Positions 33,369 through 42,629 of a DNA stretch of 64,000 bases are shown piece by piece. Where the stretch lies: positions 620,001 to 684,000 of the forward strand of contig NZ_CP155449.1 in NCBI RefSeq assembly GCF_040518285.1, in the 5' to 3' direction. This stretch comes from Knoellia sp. S7-12. Lineage in GTDB: Bacteria; Actinomycetota; Actinomycetes; Actinomycetales; Dermatophilaceae. How positions within the stretch are numbered: the first letter of the stretch is position 1; every line of letters begins with the position of its first letter. The position numbers were made by a program, and so were the translations under genes. The notes beneath the pieces are model-generated. The model ran no database searches and was not told the origin of the DNA. It saw nothing but the letters and a program-made list of their open reading frames with translations.

Positions 33369-34622
33369 TCAAGGACCGAGAGACGCGATCGGGAGGACAT
33401 AGACGCCGTCCCCACGGCGTAGCGCGGCAGAACGCGTGGTGAGGACACCGAGGAACGCCGGCGCCCCTGTCTTCGCCGTATCCACCTTGTCTTGGAATCG
33501 CAGTAGCGATGCCGCAGCTGTATCGACAGCACTGGGATTCATCTTCACTTCGAGGGCTCCCCAGCGCCCGTCGTCAAGAGTGATGATGATGTCGACTTTG
33601 TGCTGGTTGTTGTCGCGCCAGTGGGAGAGTCGGCCACCCAAGGGCTGGGCGTAGACGCGGAGGTCGCGCACTGCCAAGCCTTCAAAGTGGAAGCCGGTTG
33701 CGTTGAGGTCGAGCAACAACTGTTCGGGACCCACGCCGAGGGCGGCGACGGACAGGGACGGGTCGGTCATGAACCTCGTTGGCGTCTTCCGCAGTTGGGT
33801 CGTGGAGCGCATGTGAGGAGACCAGGCTGGCACGTCTTCGGTGATCATCAGTCGATTCAGGACGTCGAGGTACCCAGCGACGGTGTCGCGTTGAATCGAC
33901 CGATCGGCGCCGGCGATGTCCGTGGCGATGGCCTGGGCGCTCATGTCCGTGCCCGTGCCACGAGCGACCGACGCGAGGAGTCGTCGGAGCGTCTCCGGAT
34001 CACGGCGGACACCCATCTGGGGCATGTCTACTTCCACGATGGTGCGCAGATAGTCGCGGACCCACTGTTGGGCCACGCGGAGAGGCGCATCGATGAGTGA
34101 GGGCCACCCTCCGCTGACGATGCAATCCACGAGGGCCGGCACCGTCACACCCGGGTCGAGGCTCGGGGTGAAGTCACCGTCGAAGAGCTTGCTGAGTGAC
34201 ACCTGCCCGGTGGATACGCCCGTCTCGAAGAGGCTCATAGGCCGCATGCGGAGCATCGAATACCTCCCCGCGCCGGTGTGGCGTTGGGCATCATCCACGG
34301 GTGTCGCCGAGCCGGTCAGGACGAATGTGCCGGGCGCTCCACCGAGGTCGTCGACCTCGCGACGCACGAGGTTCCAGAGCTTGGGTGCCACTTGCCACTC
34401 ATCGAAGAGCACCGGGGGCGCTGCGCCCAGGAGGGCCTCGGGGGCGGCATCGACCAGGGCGCGAGCGCCGTCGTCAGTATCGAGACGAAACGTTGTGGTC
34501 GCGACACGTTCTGCGGTCGCTGTCTTGCCGCAGGCTTTGGGTCCTTCCATCAGGACGGCGCCGGCGTATTGCATCCGGTCTTCGAGTTCGCGATCAACAA
34601 CTCGGGGACGGTAGGTCGGCAT
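33369..34622 (-). CDS. AAA-type ATPase with DUF4143 domain
   Basis: A 417-residue protein. The N-terminal ATPase has Walker A EGPKACGKTATA (~residue 26-37), Walker B PPVLFDEWQ and sensor FVLTGSATP. The middle holds DUF4143, and the C-terminus carries a nuclease-like VDIIITLDDGRWGALEVKMNPS (D...E-x-K, PD-(D/E)XK pattern). Such proteins are found widely in bacteria as single genes of unknown role, sometimes linked to mobile or toxin-antitoxin-like loci. Three direct repeats lie 49-109 bp before its start. It ends the accessory block before kbl. Confidence 0.85.
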   Translation of the reverse strand: MPTYRPRVVDRELEDRMQYAGAVLMEGPKACGKTATAERVATTTFRLDTDDGARALVDAAPEALLGAAPPVLFDEWQVAPKLWNLVRREVDDLGGAPGTFVLTGSATPVDDAQRHTGAGRYSMLRMRPMSLFETGVSTGQVSLSKLFDGDFTPSLDPGVTVPALVDCIVSGGWPSLIDAPLRVAQQWVRDYLRTIVEVDMPQMGVRRDPETLRRLLASVARGTGTDMSAQAIATDIAGADRSIQRDTVAGYLDVLNRLMITEDVPAWSPHMRSTTQLRKTPTRFMTDPSLSVAALGVGPEQLLLDLNATGFHFEGLAVRDLRVYAQPLGGRLSHWRDNNQHKVDIIITLDDGRWGALEVKMNPSAVDTAAASLLRFQDKVDTAKTGAPAFLGVLTTRSAALRRGDGVYVLPIASLGP

Positions 34623-34670
34623 GCTGAACTCCCTGGCCTGAGTGTGCGTGGACGGTGGAAACCCTCGTTA

Positions 34671-34731
34671 ACAGGTGAATACTCTTGTCTGTAACAGGTA
34701 AATACTCTAACCCCCAACGGGTGGATTCTCT
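34671..34731 (-). repeat. Three direct repeats with 23-bp spacing before the DUF4143 ATPase gene
   Basis: On the + strand the units are ACAGGTGAATACTCT (34671), ACAGGTAAATACTCT (34694) and ACGGGTGGATTCTCT (34717). They start exactly 23 bp apart, about two helical turns. They lie in the divergent gap between the ATPase gene and kbl. The phasing suggests a protein binding one face of the DNA. Confidence 0.75.
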
Positions 34732-34820
34732 AGAGCGTGGCTCGGTCGGCCACCGTTCCCTCACCCGAGGAGGCGGAATACGCTGGCTTCCGTCTTTGAC
34801 GAACAAACGAGAGGTATGCC

Positions 34821-36017
34821 GTGTACGGATCCGTGAAGGCCGAGCTCGCTGCGACGTTGGCTGAGATCGAGGCGGCAGGCCTCTTCAAGCGCGAGCGTGA
34901 GCTGACCACGCCGCAGTCGTCGCACGTGGGGACGAGTGGTGGTGAGGCGCTGAACTTCTGCGCCAACAACTACCTCGGGTTCGCGGACCACCCGGAGGTT
35001 GTCGAGGCGTCGAAGAAGGCGCTCGACGAGTGGGGCTTCGGGATGGCGTCGGTGCGGTTCATCTGTGGCACGCAGACGCAGCACTCGGTGCTCGAGCGGG
35101 CGCTGAGCACGTTCCTCGGGACGGAGGCGACGATCCTGTATTCGTCGTGCTTCGACGCCAACGGGGGAGTGTTCGAGGTGCTGTTCGGCGCGGAGGACGC
35201 GATCATCAGCGATGAGCTCAACCACGCGTCGATCATCGACGGGGTGCGGCTGAGCAAGGCTGCGCGGTATCGCTACATGAACGCGGACATGGCGGACCTT
35301 CGGGTGCAGCTCGAGGCGGCTGTCGCGGCTGGGGCTCGTCGCAAGGTCATCGTGACCGATGGCGTGTTCTCGATGGACGGGTTCTTTGCGCCTTTGGACG
35401 AGATCTGTGACCTGGCGGATGAGTTCGAGGCGATGGTGCTCGTGGACGACTCGCACGCTGTCGGGTTCGTCGGGCCGAACGGGCGGGGGACGCCGGAGCT
35501 GTTCGGGGTGCAGGACCGCGTCGACATGGTGACGGGGACGTTGGGCAAGGCACTGGGTGGTGCCTCGGGTGGCTACGTCGCGGCGCACCAGGAGATCGTG
35601 GATCTGCTGCGTCAGCGCTCGCGGCCGTACCTGTTCTCGAACTCGGTGGCCCCTGGAGTTGTGGCGGGGTCGTTGAAGGCGTTGGAGCTGGTGGACACGT
35701 CGTCAGAGGCTCGGGAACAGCTGGTCGCGAACACCACGCTGTTCCGTGAGCTGATGACGTCGGCTGGCTTCGAGCTGCTGCCGGGGTCGCACCCGATCAC
35801 GCCGGTGATGTTCCCGGGTGAGGACGGCGCCCGGCTTGCGGCTGAGGTTGCTGATCGGATGCTGGCTGACGGGGTCTATGTCATCCCGTTCTCGTTCCCG
35901 GTGGTTCCCAAGGGCAAGGCGCGAATTCGGGTGCAGCTCAGTGCTGCTCACTCCGAAGCGGACGTGCGGCGCTGCGTCGACTCCTTCATCTCGGCTCGGG
36001 GCTCTGTGAAGGCATGA
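34821..36017 (+). CDS. kbl: Glycine C-acetyltransferase (2-amino-3-ketobutyrate CoA ligase)
   Basis: A 398-residue PLP enzyme of the alpha-oxoamine synthase family that splits 2-amino-3-ketobutyrate with CoA into glycine and acetyl-CoA. Motifs include [48 protein letters not shown] and the PLP-lysine segment [21 protein letters not shown] 34821 follows GAGGTATGCC. It completes the threonine degradation pathway started by Tdh, which is 10.8 kb upstream on the same strand rather than adjacent. Confidence 0.94.
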   Translation: MYGSVKAELAATLAEIEAAGLFKRERELTTPQSSHVGTSGGEALNFCANNYLGFADHPEVVEASKKALDEWGFGMASVRFICGTQTQHSVLERALSTFLGTEATILYSSCFDANGGVFEVLFGAEDAIISDELNHASIIDGVRLSKAARYRYMNADMADLRVQLEAAVAAGARRKVIVTDGVFSMDGFFAPLDEICDLADEFEAMVLVDDSHAVGFVGPNGRGTPELFGVQDRVDMVTGTLGKALGGASGGYVAAHQEIVDLLRQRSRPYLFSNSVAPGVVAGSLKALELVDTSSEAREQLVANTTLFRELMTSAGFELLPGSHPITPVMFPGEDGARLAAEVADRMLADGVYVIPFSFPVVPKGKARIRVQLSAAHSEADVRRCVDSFISARGSVKA

Positions 36018-36039
36018 ACGCGTCCAAAGTAGCCGGCGG

Positions 36040-36204
36040 ATGACCTGGCAGGTTGCACTGCTAGCAGCTGGTCTCGGGCTCGTGGCCCTTGGACTCGCCC
36101 TGATTCCGCTGCCAGGACCCGGATATTTCTTCGTGAGCCTCGGAGCGATCATCACGGCCGTGGCAGCGGTTCTGACGTCCAGTGCGCGCACCTCGCGTCG
36201 CTAA
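36040..36204 (+). CDS. Small PGPG-type membrane protein (54 aa)
   Basis: A short frame from ATG 36040 to TAA 36202-36204 encodes MTWQVALLAAGLGLVALGLA..., two hydrophobic segments separated by IPLPGPGYFFVSLG, then a basic tail (SSARTSRR). The PLPGPG turn between helices resembles the PGPGW family of small membrane proteins of unknown function. It starts 22 bp after the kbl stop on the same strand, with AGCCGGCGG upstream, so it may be in the kbl transcript. Confidence 0.6.
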   Translation: MTWQVALLAAGLGLVALGLALIPLPGPGYFFVSLGAIITAVAAVLTSSARTSRR

Positions 36205-36229
36205 TCAGGCCAGTGCGAGACTCGCGGCC

Positions 36230-36451
36230 ATGGGCAGCTACCCCGCGCGGCACTTCAGTCTCTCGAACCCTGAAGGTCCGACAGGACCTGACGTGGTCCT
36301 TCTCCTGCGTCGCGTTGCTGACGCCATCGAGGCTGAGGGCGTCAATAGTGAAGACATCCTCGACGTCACCCTGAGCGGCGACTCAGTGAATGAGCACGGG
36401 GTCTGGTGGAGCGCCACCGTCTACTGGTCGACCGATGACCCTGGGCAGTAG
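36230..36451 (+). CDS. Conserved hypothetical protein (73 aa)
   Basis: The small soluble protein MGSYPARHFSLSNPEGPTG... has a predicted helix (VVLLLRRVADAIEAEGVN) followed by beta strands (DILDVTLSGDS, WSATVYWS). I have an impression of similar short proteins in other actinobacteria but cannot name a domain. It lies 25 bp after the PGPG protein on the same strand. Confidence 0.55.
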   Translation: MGSYPARHFSLSNPEGPTGPDVVLLLRRVADAIEAEGVNSEDILDVTLSGDSVNEHGVWWSATVYWSTDDPGQ

Positions 36452-36494
36452 TCCAGCCAAGAACGCGATTCGTGCCGGCGTGCCATGGCGGCGA

Positions 36495-36983
36495 CTATCT
36501 GCTGAGCGAGGCGCTTAGGTGATCCCGGAGGATGCGCACCACGAACCTGTGGTCGTCGAGCTGTGGCAACCCGGACACGCCCATCCAGCCCACGACGCCC
36601 GCGTCGCGAACGCGAAGCGGGACTGCGCCTCCGTGCGCCGCGTACTCAGAGTTCGGCAACAGGAACTTCTCGGACAGGGTGGTGTTTGCGTCCCGGCAGA
36701 GCTGGCCCATGTAGAGCGACGAGTGCTCGAAGCGCCTGACGGTTCGGCCCTTGCGCTGCAACCACTCGTCGTTGTCCTGGGTCGAACCCGGGAGGGCGGA
36801 ATGGAACAACTGGTGGTCGCCCCGCCAGATACCAACCACCACGGTCAGACCCTCATCCCAAGCAGCATCCGTCGCGCGCCGACCGAGGTCGTACGCCACC
36901 TTCTCCGAAAGGGCAGGAAGGACGGTCTCCGACTCTTCCTGAAGCAACTCGCCAAGCGTGGGCCACGCTTCCTGTGCTGGCAT
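36495..36983 (-). CDS. UPF0303 / HbpS-like (haem-degrading domain) protein
   Basis: A 162-residue protein matching the UPF0303 pattern: VVGIWRGDHQLFHSALPGSTQDNDEWLQRKGRTVRRFEHSSLYMG, then YAAHGGAVPLRVRDAGVVGWMGVSGLPQLDDHRFVVRIL. The related PF03928 family includes haem-binding HbpS, but the function of cytoplasmic members is uncertain. No signal peptide is visible. About 185 bp of upstream DNA holds no other gene. Confidence 0.8.
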   Translation of the reverse strand: MPAQEAWPTLGELLQEESETVLPALSEKVAYDLGRRATDAAWDEGLTVVVGIWRGDHQLFHSALPGSTQDNDEWLQRKGRTVRRFEHSSLYMGQLCRDANTTLSEKFLLPNSEYAAHGGAVPLRVRDAGVVGWMGVSGLPQLDDHRFVVRILRDHLSASLSR

Positions 36984-37168
36984 CGCCGTCGTTCCTTCCT
37001 AGAGCCGCGCCCTATGAGTCCATGTACATCTCGCCGGAGCGTAACTCGCGGGCTCAAAATCTGATCTGCCCTGACGGGGAGGTAGCCCGCCGGCTGAGGC
37101 CATTCGCGGCGGTAAGACGCGAGTCACCAACGCGCGAGATCGGGTACTTCGCCTTCACCACGGCGTGA

Positions 37169-37900
37169 TCAGGGCGCCGGCTTGACGAAGGTGATTGCCT
37201 CGGCCACATCGGTGACTCGCTTCACGGACTCGCTGCTGGCGCCGATCGGAGTCGAGGCGGTGACGAGGACGCGTCGGCCTTCGATGTCGAGGATCCAGTA
37301 CCGGTCGGTCGCTGGGTACTCGAACACGCGCCCCTCATCGCCGGCCTCCCAGAGGACCATTTCGCCGTCGGGACCACAGGCCTTGCCTCCTTCGGAGGAG
37401 CTCAGCTCGAGGTACAGGCCGCGGTAGCCGCCGAGGGTTGCGGGGAGCGGTTGGGTCGTGGTGGTCCGCTCCTGCGCGACCAGCGCTTCGGCCAGATCCT
37501 CGACGGTTGGGCCCAGCCGTGGGGATGGCCCGTCGATGTCGCATGGGTCGTTGAGGACGCGCGTGGGCGCCCGGTAGAGGATTTGTCCTTGGTTCTCTTT
37601 GAGGTCGAGCTCGTCGTGGGTCCAGACGTAGTCCTCCTTGCCCTGGTACCCCGCCGGCACGTCGAGAACGGCCAGCGGCGCCTTGGGGTCGCCGGCGGCG
37701 GGCATGGCCCAGCGGCCGGGTCCTTCCAGGTAAGTCTCGGCGACCACGGTGTAGTCGGTGCCAGGCGCTGTGTTGGTGGTCGTCCCGCTGCTGGTCGGGG
37801 ATGGCCCGGTTTGGGCCGGGGAGTCGCCGTTCGAGCAGGAGGCGAGAACTGCGAGTGCCGCGATTGCGGCGGCCTTATACCTGGTCTGTGGCATTGTCAT
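37169..37900 (-). CDS. Lipoprotein of unknown function
   Basis: A 243-residue protein with a lipoprotein signal (RYKAAAIAALAVLASCSNG, lipobox LASC), a Ser/Thr/Pro-rich linker, and a globular region with two cysteines (NDPCDIDG, KACGPDGE) and a C-terminal GRRVLVTASTPIGASSESVKRVTDVAEAITFV. That last pattern is seen in actinobacterial sensor-associated lipoproteins. It is divergent from the large BTAD/WD40 regulator across 147 bp and may be its target. ATG 37900 or 37894 is the start. Confidence 0.7.
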   Translation of the reverse strand: MTMPQTRYKAAAIAALAVLASCSNGDSPAQTGPSPTSSGTTTNTAPGTDYTVVAETYLEGPGRWAMPAAGDPKAPLAVLDVPAGYQGKEDYVWTHDELDLKENQGQILYRAPTRVLNDPCDIDGPSPRLGPTVEDLAEALVAQERTTTTQPLPATLGGYRGLYLELSSSEGGKACGPDGEMVLWEAGDEGRVFEYPATDRYWILDIEGRRVLVTASTPIGASSESVKRVTDVAEAITFVKPAP

Positions 37901-38047
37901 TTGTCCTTCTCCTTGTGGTGCGGAACCGCTTTTCGGTAGCCGTTGGGTTCAGCAGGCACTCCGCCGGTATTTGCCCGGCCGCGGAGCGGTATCGGTTGGG
38001 TATCGGCGCCGTTGACGGCACTCCGGTGGAGGTCGACAGTGGGAGGC

Positions 38048-41000
38048 ATGGGTATCGCCGTGCTCGGCCCGCTTGACGTGGACGGCCGGACGAACGGACT
38101 CAGCCCGAGGGACCGCGTGGTGGTCTCGGCGCTGGTCGTTGGTCGCGGCCACCCCGTGAGCGCCGACGCCTTGGCCGACGCGTTGTGGGGTGACGACCCG
38201 CCCGCTTCGTCGGTCAAACTCGTTCAGGGTTGCGTCGTACGCCTGCGCAAGGTGCTGGGCGCCGCGGCCATTGAGTCCGGCTCGTGGGGGTATCGCCTCA
38301 CGCTGACCGACGACGAGGTCGACCACCGGCGGTTCGAACGGCTTTTCGATGGGGCCCGTGACGCACTGGGCGGCGATCCGGCGCGGGCGTCGTACCTCGT
38401 CCGCGAGGCGCTGGACCTGTGGCGCGGCAGGGCTCTGGCCGACCTCGGCGAGTGGGAGGCCGGGCGGGTGGAGGCCACCCGCCTCGAGGGACTTCGCATG
38501 GACGCCGAGGAGCTCCTCGTGGCCGCCGAGGTGGGCGCCGGGCACGCGCAGGCGGTGCTGGAGAGGGCGCGCGCCTTGGTGGCCCAGGCGCCGTTCCGGG
38601 AGCGACGCTGGGTGCTGCTCGCTACCGCGCTGCACCAGGCCGGGCGACAGGCCGACGCCCTCGGAGCAGTGAAGCGCGCCCGGAGCATGTTCGCCGACGA
38701 GCTTGGTCTCGACCCAGGCCGTGAGCTGGCCGAGCTCGAAGAGCAGTTGTTGCGGCAGGACCCGACGCTGAGTCCTCCCGAGGTGCACACGGTCAGCGCG
38801 TTCTGTCCATATCGGGGGCTGTTGCCGTACGGCGCAGAGGACGCGGACTCCTTCTTCGGCCGCGAGGACGACGTAACGGCGTGTCTGCGTCGGCTTCGCG
38901 ACGGCGGTGTCCTCACGGTGGTCGGGCCCTCGGGGATCGGGAAGTCTTCGCTCGTCCTCGCCGGGGTGGTCCCAGCCTTGACCCGGGCAGGGACATCGGT
39001 GTTCGTGACCACGCCCGGAGCGCACCCCCTGGACTCACTCACCGGCCTGAAGCCCCGGGGCCGGCAGACCCTGGTCGTGGACCAGGCCGAGGAGGCCATC
39101 ACCGTGTGCTTCCATGCCGCGGAGCGGGAACGGTACTTCGCCGCGCTCGCCGCCCACGTCGGTGCGGGCGGGGCGCTGGTGCTCTCACTGCGCGCAGACC
39201 ACATCGGTGACCTGGCCCCGTACCCGGACGTCGCTCGAGTCCTGGAGGAAGGCCTCTACCTGCTGGGCCCGATGGGCGAGGCGGACCTGCGCAGCGCCGT
39301 CGAGGGGCCAGCGCGGCGGGCTGGCCTCCGGCTCGAACCGGGCCTGGTTGATCTCCTCGTCCGTGAGGTGGAAGGCGAGCCCGCCGCGCTGCCGCTGCTC
39401 TCCCACGTGCTGCGCGAGACCTGGGCGCGTAGGGAGGGGCCGACCCTCACCGTGGCGGGCTACCGCGACACCGGCGGGGTCCGGCACGCTGTCGCCCAGT
39501 CGGCGGAGGCGTTGTACGACTCCATGGACGACGCCCAGCGGGGCCGGCTTCGCAGCCTCCTCCTGCGCCTGGTGACGCCCAGCGAGGACGGCGACGCGGT
39601 GCGGGCCCGGTTGTCGCGAGCCAATCTGGCGATGGACGAGGCCCACCTCCAGCTTGTCGAGCAACTCGTCGACGCCCGACTCGTTAGCATCGACGGGGAC
39701 ACCGTCCAGATCGCCCATGAAGCCCTGTTCCGCGTCTGGCCGAGGCTGCGTGGCTGGCTCGACGACGACGTCGAGGGACAGCGACTGTTCCACCACCTGG
39801 TCGGCGCCGCCGACGCGTGGGACGCCATGGACCGCCCGGAGAGCGAGCTCTACCGTGGACTCCGGCTCACTCGCACGCTGGAGTGGCGGGAAAGGGCGCG
39901 GCCCGACCTCAACGACATCGAGTGCGCGTTCCTGGCAGAGTCGTCCGCCTTGTCGGAGTCTGAGCTCCGAACCGCGCAGGAACGGGTCCGTCGCGAACGC
40001 CGGGTCAACCGCCGTCTCCGAGGGGCCCTCACAGGGGTCGCCGTCCTTGCGGTGTTCGGGCTCGTCACCGGGGTGCTGGCGGTGCGCAGCGCGGAGCGCT
40101 CGGAAGGCGACCGCGACCGGGCCCGCAGCGCGGCCGATCTCGCGGACGCCCGGGCGGCCGGAGCCGTGGCGCTGCAGCACCAGGACCGGTCCGTCGCCCC
40201 GCTACTTGCGGTGTCGGCGCTCCAGATCGACACCTCCGTGCGAGCCTGGGACAACCTCACCGCGGTCCTCATGCGGTCGCCGTCGCTGCCGTCCCTGCGC
40301 AATCCCAAGGGGTTTGTCGTCGACCTGGCCGCGAGCCCAAACGGTGCGCTGCTCGCGGTGAGCCGGCCAGAGGAGGGCAGCGGACTACTCCTGCTGAACG
40401 CCGACACTTTCGAACCACTGCCGTTCCCGGACGACATCCCCGCAAGCGGCATCGACTTCTCCCCGGACGGCCACCTGTTGGCGATGGCGGTGAACCAGTG
40501 GACCGGCAACAACGGGAAGCCCCCTCGCATCGACGCGCAACCGGTCCGCCTGTACGACATGCCGGGCGGCACCCTCGCCGACCGACAGCTCGGCGGGTTT
40601 CCTGAGCGCGGATCGGTCGAGTACGCCCTCGACTTCAGCGCGAACGGACAGCGCCTGGTCGCGGCAGTGGACCAGTTGGACGCAGTCACCGGGGCAGCAG
40701 AGGCGACCTTCGCGACCGTGTGGGACCTCGCCGACCCGTCACGGCCGGTGTTCAGCGTGAAGCTGCCGGAGTACCCGATCCTGAAGCTGAGCCCAGACGG
40801 CAAGCGACTGTATGTCGCGGTGACGGGCCTCAAACCGGACCGGCCGATCCGGGTGTACGACGTGGACTCAGGTCGGCTGGTTGACTCGACCGAGTCGGCC
40901 TCACTCGAAGTGATCGGTGACTTGGCGCCAGGTGCTCTCAGCCCGGACGGGTCAACCTTCGCGGTCGCAACGGGCACCACGGTGGTGCGCGTGGACACCG

Positions 41001-42271
41001 CGACATTGAAGTTTGTCGGCCCGACACTGCACGGTGACGCCGGCGATGCAATCCTCCGGGTCGAGTACTCGCACAACGGCTCACTCCTCGCGGCAGCCAC
41101 CGGCAAGGGCAACGTCCTGGTGTGGGACACGGGAACAGGAGCGCTCAGGCACCGGTTCGTGGAGGGCAACGCGTCCTGGGGGCTCGACTTCTCAGCCGAC
41201 GACCGGACCATCCACAGCGTCGCGGACGACAACTTGACGTCCTGGGACCTGACCGGGGAGCGCGGCCTGTTCTCCGTCGGCAAGGCCTCCGACCTTGCGG
41301 ACTACGCCGTGTCCACGCCTGCTCCCGACGGGCGCACGCTCGTACGCGAGCGGCTCGGCCAGATGTGGTTCGTCGACAACCAGACCGGACGCGAGACCGC
41401 CAAGGTCCCCAAGGACGGGAACGACTCGTATCACCTCTTCTCGCCCGACTCGCGATGGCTGCTGACTTGGCGCGACGGGGGCACACTCCGGTTGTGGGAA
41501 GCCGCGACGGGGCGGCTGGTCGCGCAGCGCCCGCCCGCCGGTGATGTCGTCCCGGCCTTCAGCCCGTCGGGCGCCCAGGTGTACGTCAACGTCATCGATG
41601 AGAGCCTTTTGATGGTCCTGGATGCGGCCACCCTGAAGCCCGCTCGTGCACCGATCGAACTGAAGACCCCCGTGCTCGCTGTGGTACCGCGTCCCGACGG
41701 GTCGGTGTTCGCCACTGCGCGGGACGGTGCGGTGCTGCGCGTCCTACTCGGCACCGGCTCCGTGGCCGTGGTGGCGCCCACGGGCACGTTCCCGCCGGGG
41801 ACCTTGGAGGTCGAGGTGTCTCCGGACGGCACCCGCTTCCTGATGCCCAACATCAACGCAGACCACTCTGGGATGCAGTTGGTCGACGCCACCACCTGGA
41901 AACGGTTCGGCCCCTCGGCCCCTCGGGACGAGAGATTCGGCACCTTCGACCTGTCCCCGGACGGCACCCAGTTCGCCACGCTGCGTGCCGACAGGATCGG
42001 GCTGTTCGATGGAACCACCGGCGCGCCCCAGGGCACCATCTCGCTGCCGTCGCTGACACCCGCCGCGCGGATCACCTACCTGCCGGACAGCAGCGGTCTG
42101 CTGGTGGCCGGCCTCGACGGCCGGACCTGGACCGTCGACACCAAACAGGGCCCGTGGGTGGACCGCGCTTGCGCGATCGCCGGCCGCAACCTCTCCCACG
42201 CCGAGTGGAAGGAGTACTTCCCGGGACGGGCGTACGAGATCACCTGTCCTCAGTGGCCTGCCGGCAGCTGA
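38048..42271 (+). CDS. BTAD-type DNA-binding / STAND NTPase / WD40-repeat regulator
   Basis: A 1,407-residue protein. Residues 1-90 form an OmpR/SARP-type winged helix (IAVLGPLDVDGR, LADALWGDDPPASSVKLVQGCVVRLRKVLG). Residues ~95-245 are the bacterial transcriptional activation (BTAD) helical domain. A STAND-type NTPase follows at ~270-640 (FFGREDDVTACLRRL; Walker A GPSGIGKSSLVLAG; Walker B-like QTLVVDQAEEAIT). Next come a coiled region and one transmembrane helix (~657-681, ALTGVAVLAVFGLVTGVLAV), then a WD40-like beta-propeller (~745-1390). A membrane helix between DNA-binding and propeller parts implies a membrane-tethered sensor-regulator. GGGAGG precedes ATG 38048. Its ligand is unknown. 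Confidence 0.85.
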   Translation: MGIAVLGPLDVDGRTNGLSPRDRVVVSALVVGRGHPVSADALADALWGDDPPASSVKLVQGCVVRLRKVLGAAAIESGSWGYRLTLTDDEVDHRRFERLFDGARDALGGDPARASYLVREALDLWRGRALADLGEWEAGRVEATRLEGLRMDAEELLVAAEVGAGHAQAVLERARALVAQAPFRERRWVLLATALHQAGRQADALGAVKRARSMFADELGLDPGRELAELEEQLLRQDPTLSPPEVHTVSAFCPYRGLLPYGAEDADSFFGREDDVTACLRRLRDGGVLTVVGPSGIGKSSLVLAGVVPALTRAGTSVFVTTPGAHPLDSLTGLKPRGRQTLVVDQAEEAITVCFHAAERERYFAALAAHVGAGGALVLSLRADHIGDLAPYPDVARVLEEGLYLLGPMGEADLRSAVEGPARRAGLRLEPGLVDLLVREVEGEPAALPLLSHVLRETWARREGPTLTVAGYRDTGGVRHAVAQSAEALYDSMDDAQRGRLRSLLLRLVTPSEDGDAVRARLSRANLAMDEAHLQLVEQLVDARLVSIDGDTVQIAHEALFRVWPRLRGWLDDDVEGQRLFHHLVGAADAWDAMDRPESELYRGLRLTRTLEWRERARPDLNDIECAFLAESSALSESELRTAQERVRRERRVNRRLRGALTGVAVLAVFGLVTGVLAVRSAERSEGDRDRARSAADLADARAAGAVALQHQDRSVAPLLAVSALQIDTSVRAWDNLTAVLMRSPSLPSLRNPKGFVVDLAASPNGALLAVSRPEEGSGLLLLNADTFEPLPFPDDIPASGIDFSPDGHLLAMAVNQWTGNNGKPPRIDAQPVRLYDMPGGTLADRQLGGFPERGSVEYALDFSANGQRLVAAVDQLDAVTGAAEATFATVWDLADPSRPVFSVKLPEYPILKLSPDGKRLYVAVTGLKPDRPIRVYDVDSGRLVDSTESASLEVIGDLAPGALSPDGSTFAVATGTTVVRVDTATLKFVGPTLHGDAGDAILRVEYSHNGSLLAAATGKGNVLVWDTGTGALRHRFVEGNASWGLDFSADDRTIHSVADDNLTSWDLTGERGLFSVGKASDLADYAVSTPAPDGRTLVRERLGQMWFVDNQTGRETAKVPKDGNDSYHLFSPDSRWLLTWRDGGTLRLWEAATGRLVAQRPPAGDVVPAFSPSGAQVYVNVIDESLLMVLDAATLKPARAPIELKTPVLAVVPRPDGSVFATARDGAVLRVLLGTGSVAVVAPTGTFPPGTLEVEVSPDGTRFLMPNINADHSGMQLVDATTWKRFGPSAPRDERFGTFDLSPDGTQFATLRADRIGLFDGTTGAPQGTISLPSLTPAARITYLPDSSGLLVAGLDGRTWTVDTKQGPWVDRACAIAGRNLSHAEWKEYFPGRAYEITCPQWPAGS

Positions 42272-42399
42272 TCCCGTCTCCGGCTATCCCCGGTTGTGGT
42301 TCGAGCCCTGGCCGCCGGCGCGACCGCGGCGAGCACGCAGTGTGAAGGACCGCCTGACACCCGCACCCGGTCGCGGCGGGCGAAGGGGGACGCCCATAG
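42272..42399. other. Intergenic DNA left of the IS110 element
   Basis: This ~130-bp stretch lies between the regulator gene and the presumed start of the IS110 non-coding end. The exact IS boundary cannot be fixed because IS110 elements lack terminal inverted repeats and often lack target duplications. I see no gene here. Confidence 0.4.
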
Positions 42400-42625
42400 T
42401 GGGCTACTAGACGATTGCTGGTAGGGCCGGCGTCTGGCCAGACTCGGTCCAGGTGCTCGGCGGGACGCTCTCTATTGGGCTGCCCACCGCTTTGTCGGTG
42501 TGGCTCACTATCGGACTGCTGCCCGCCGGGCGCCGTGACGAGGCGTGGCTCAAGAAGGGACTGCCCTGCTCGTAGTAGCACTGCCCACCTCGCCGTCCAC
42601 ATCGGGTACGAGCAAGGTAGGAGCG
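42400..42625 (+). ncRNA. Candidate IS110 bridge RNA region
   Basis: IS110-group elements encode a structured bridge RNA in the non-coding end before the transposase gene. Here ~230 bp precede the transposase and contain several GC-rich complementary blocks (for example GCCGGCGTCTGGCCAGAC and GCCCGCCGGGCGCC) and no ORF. Position and structure fit a bridge RNA; its loops were not resolved by eye. Confidence 0.45.
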
Positions 42626-42629
42626 GCAC

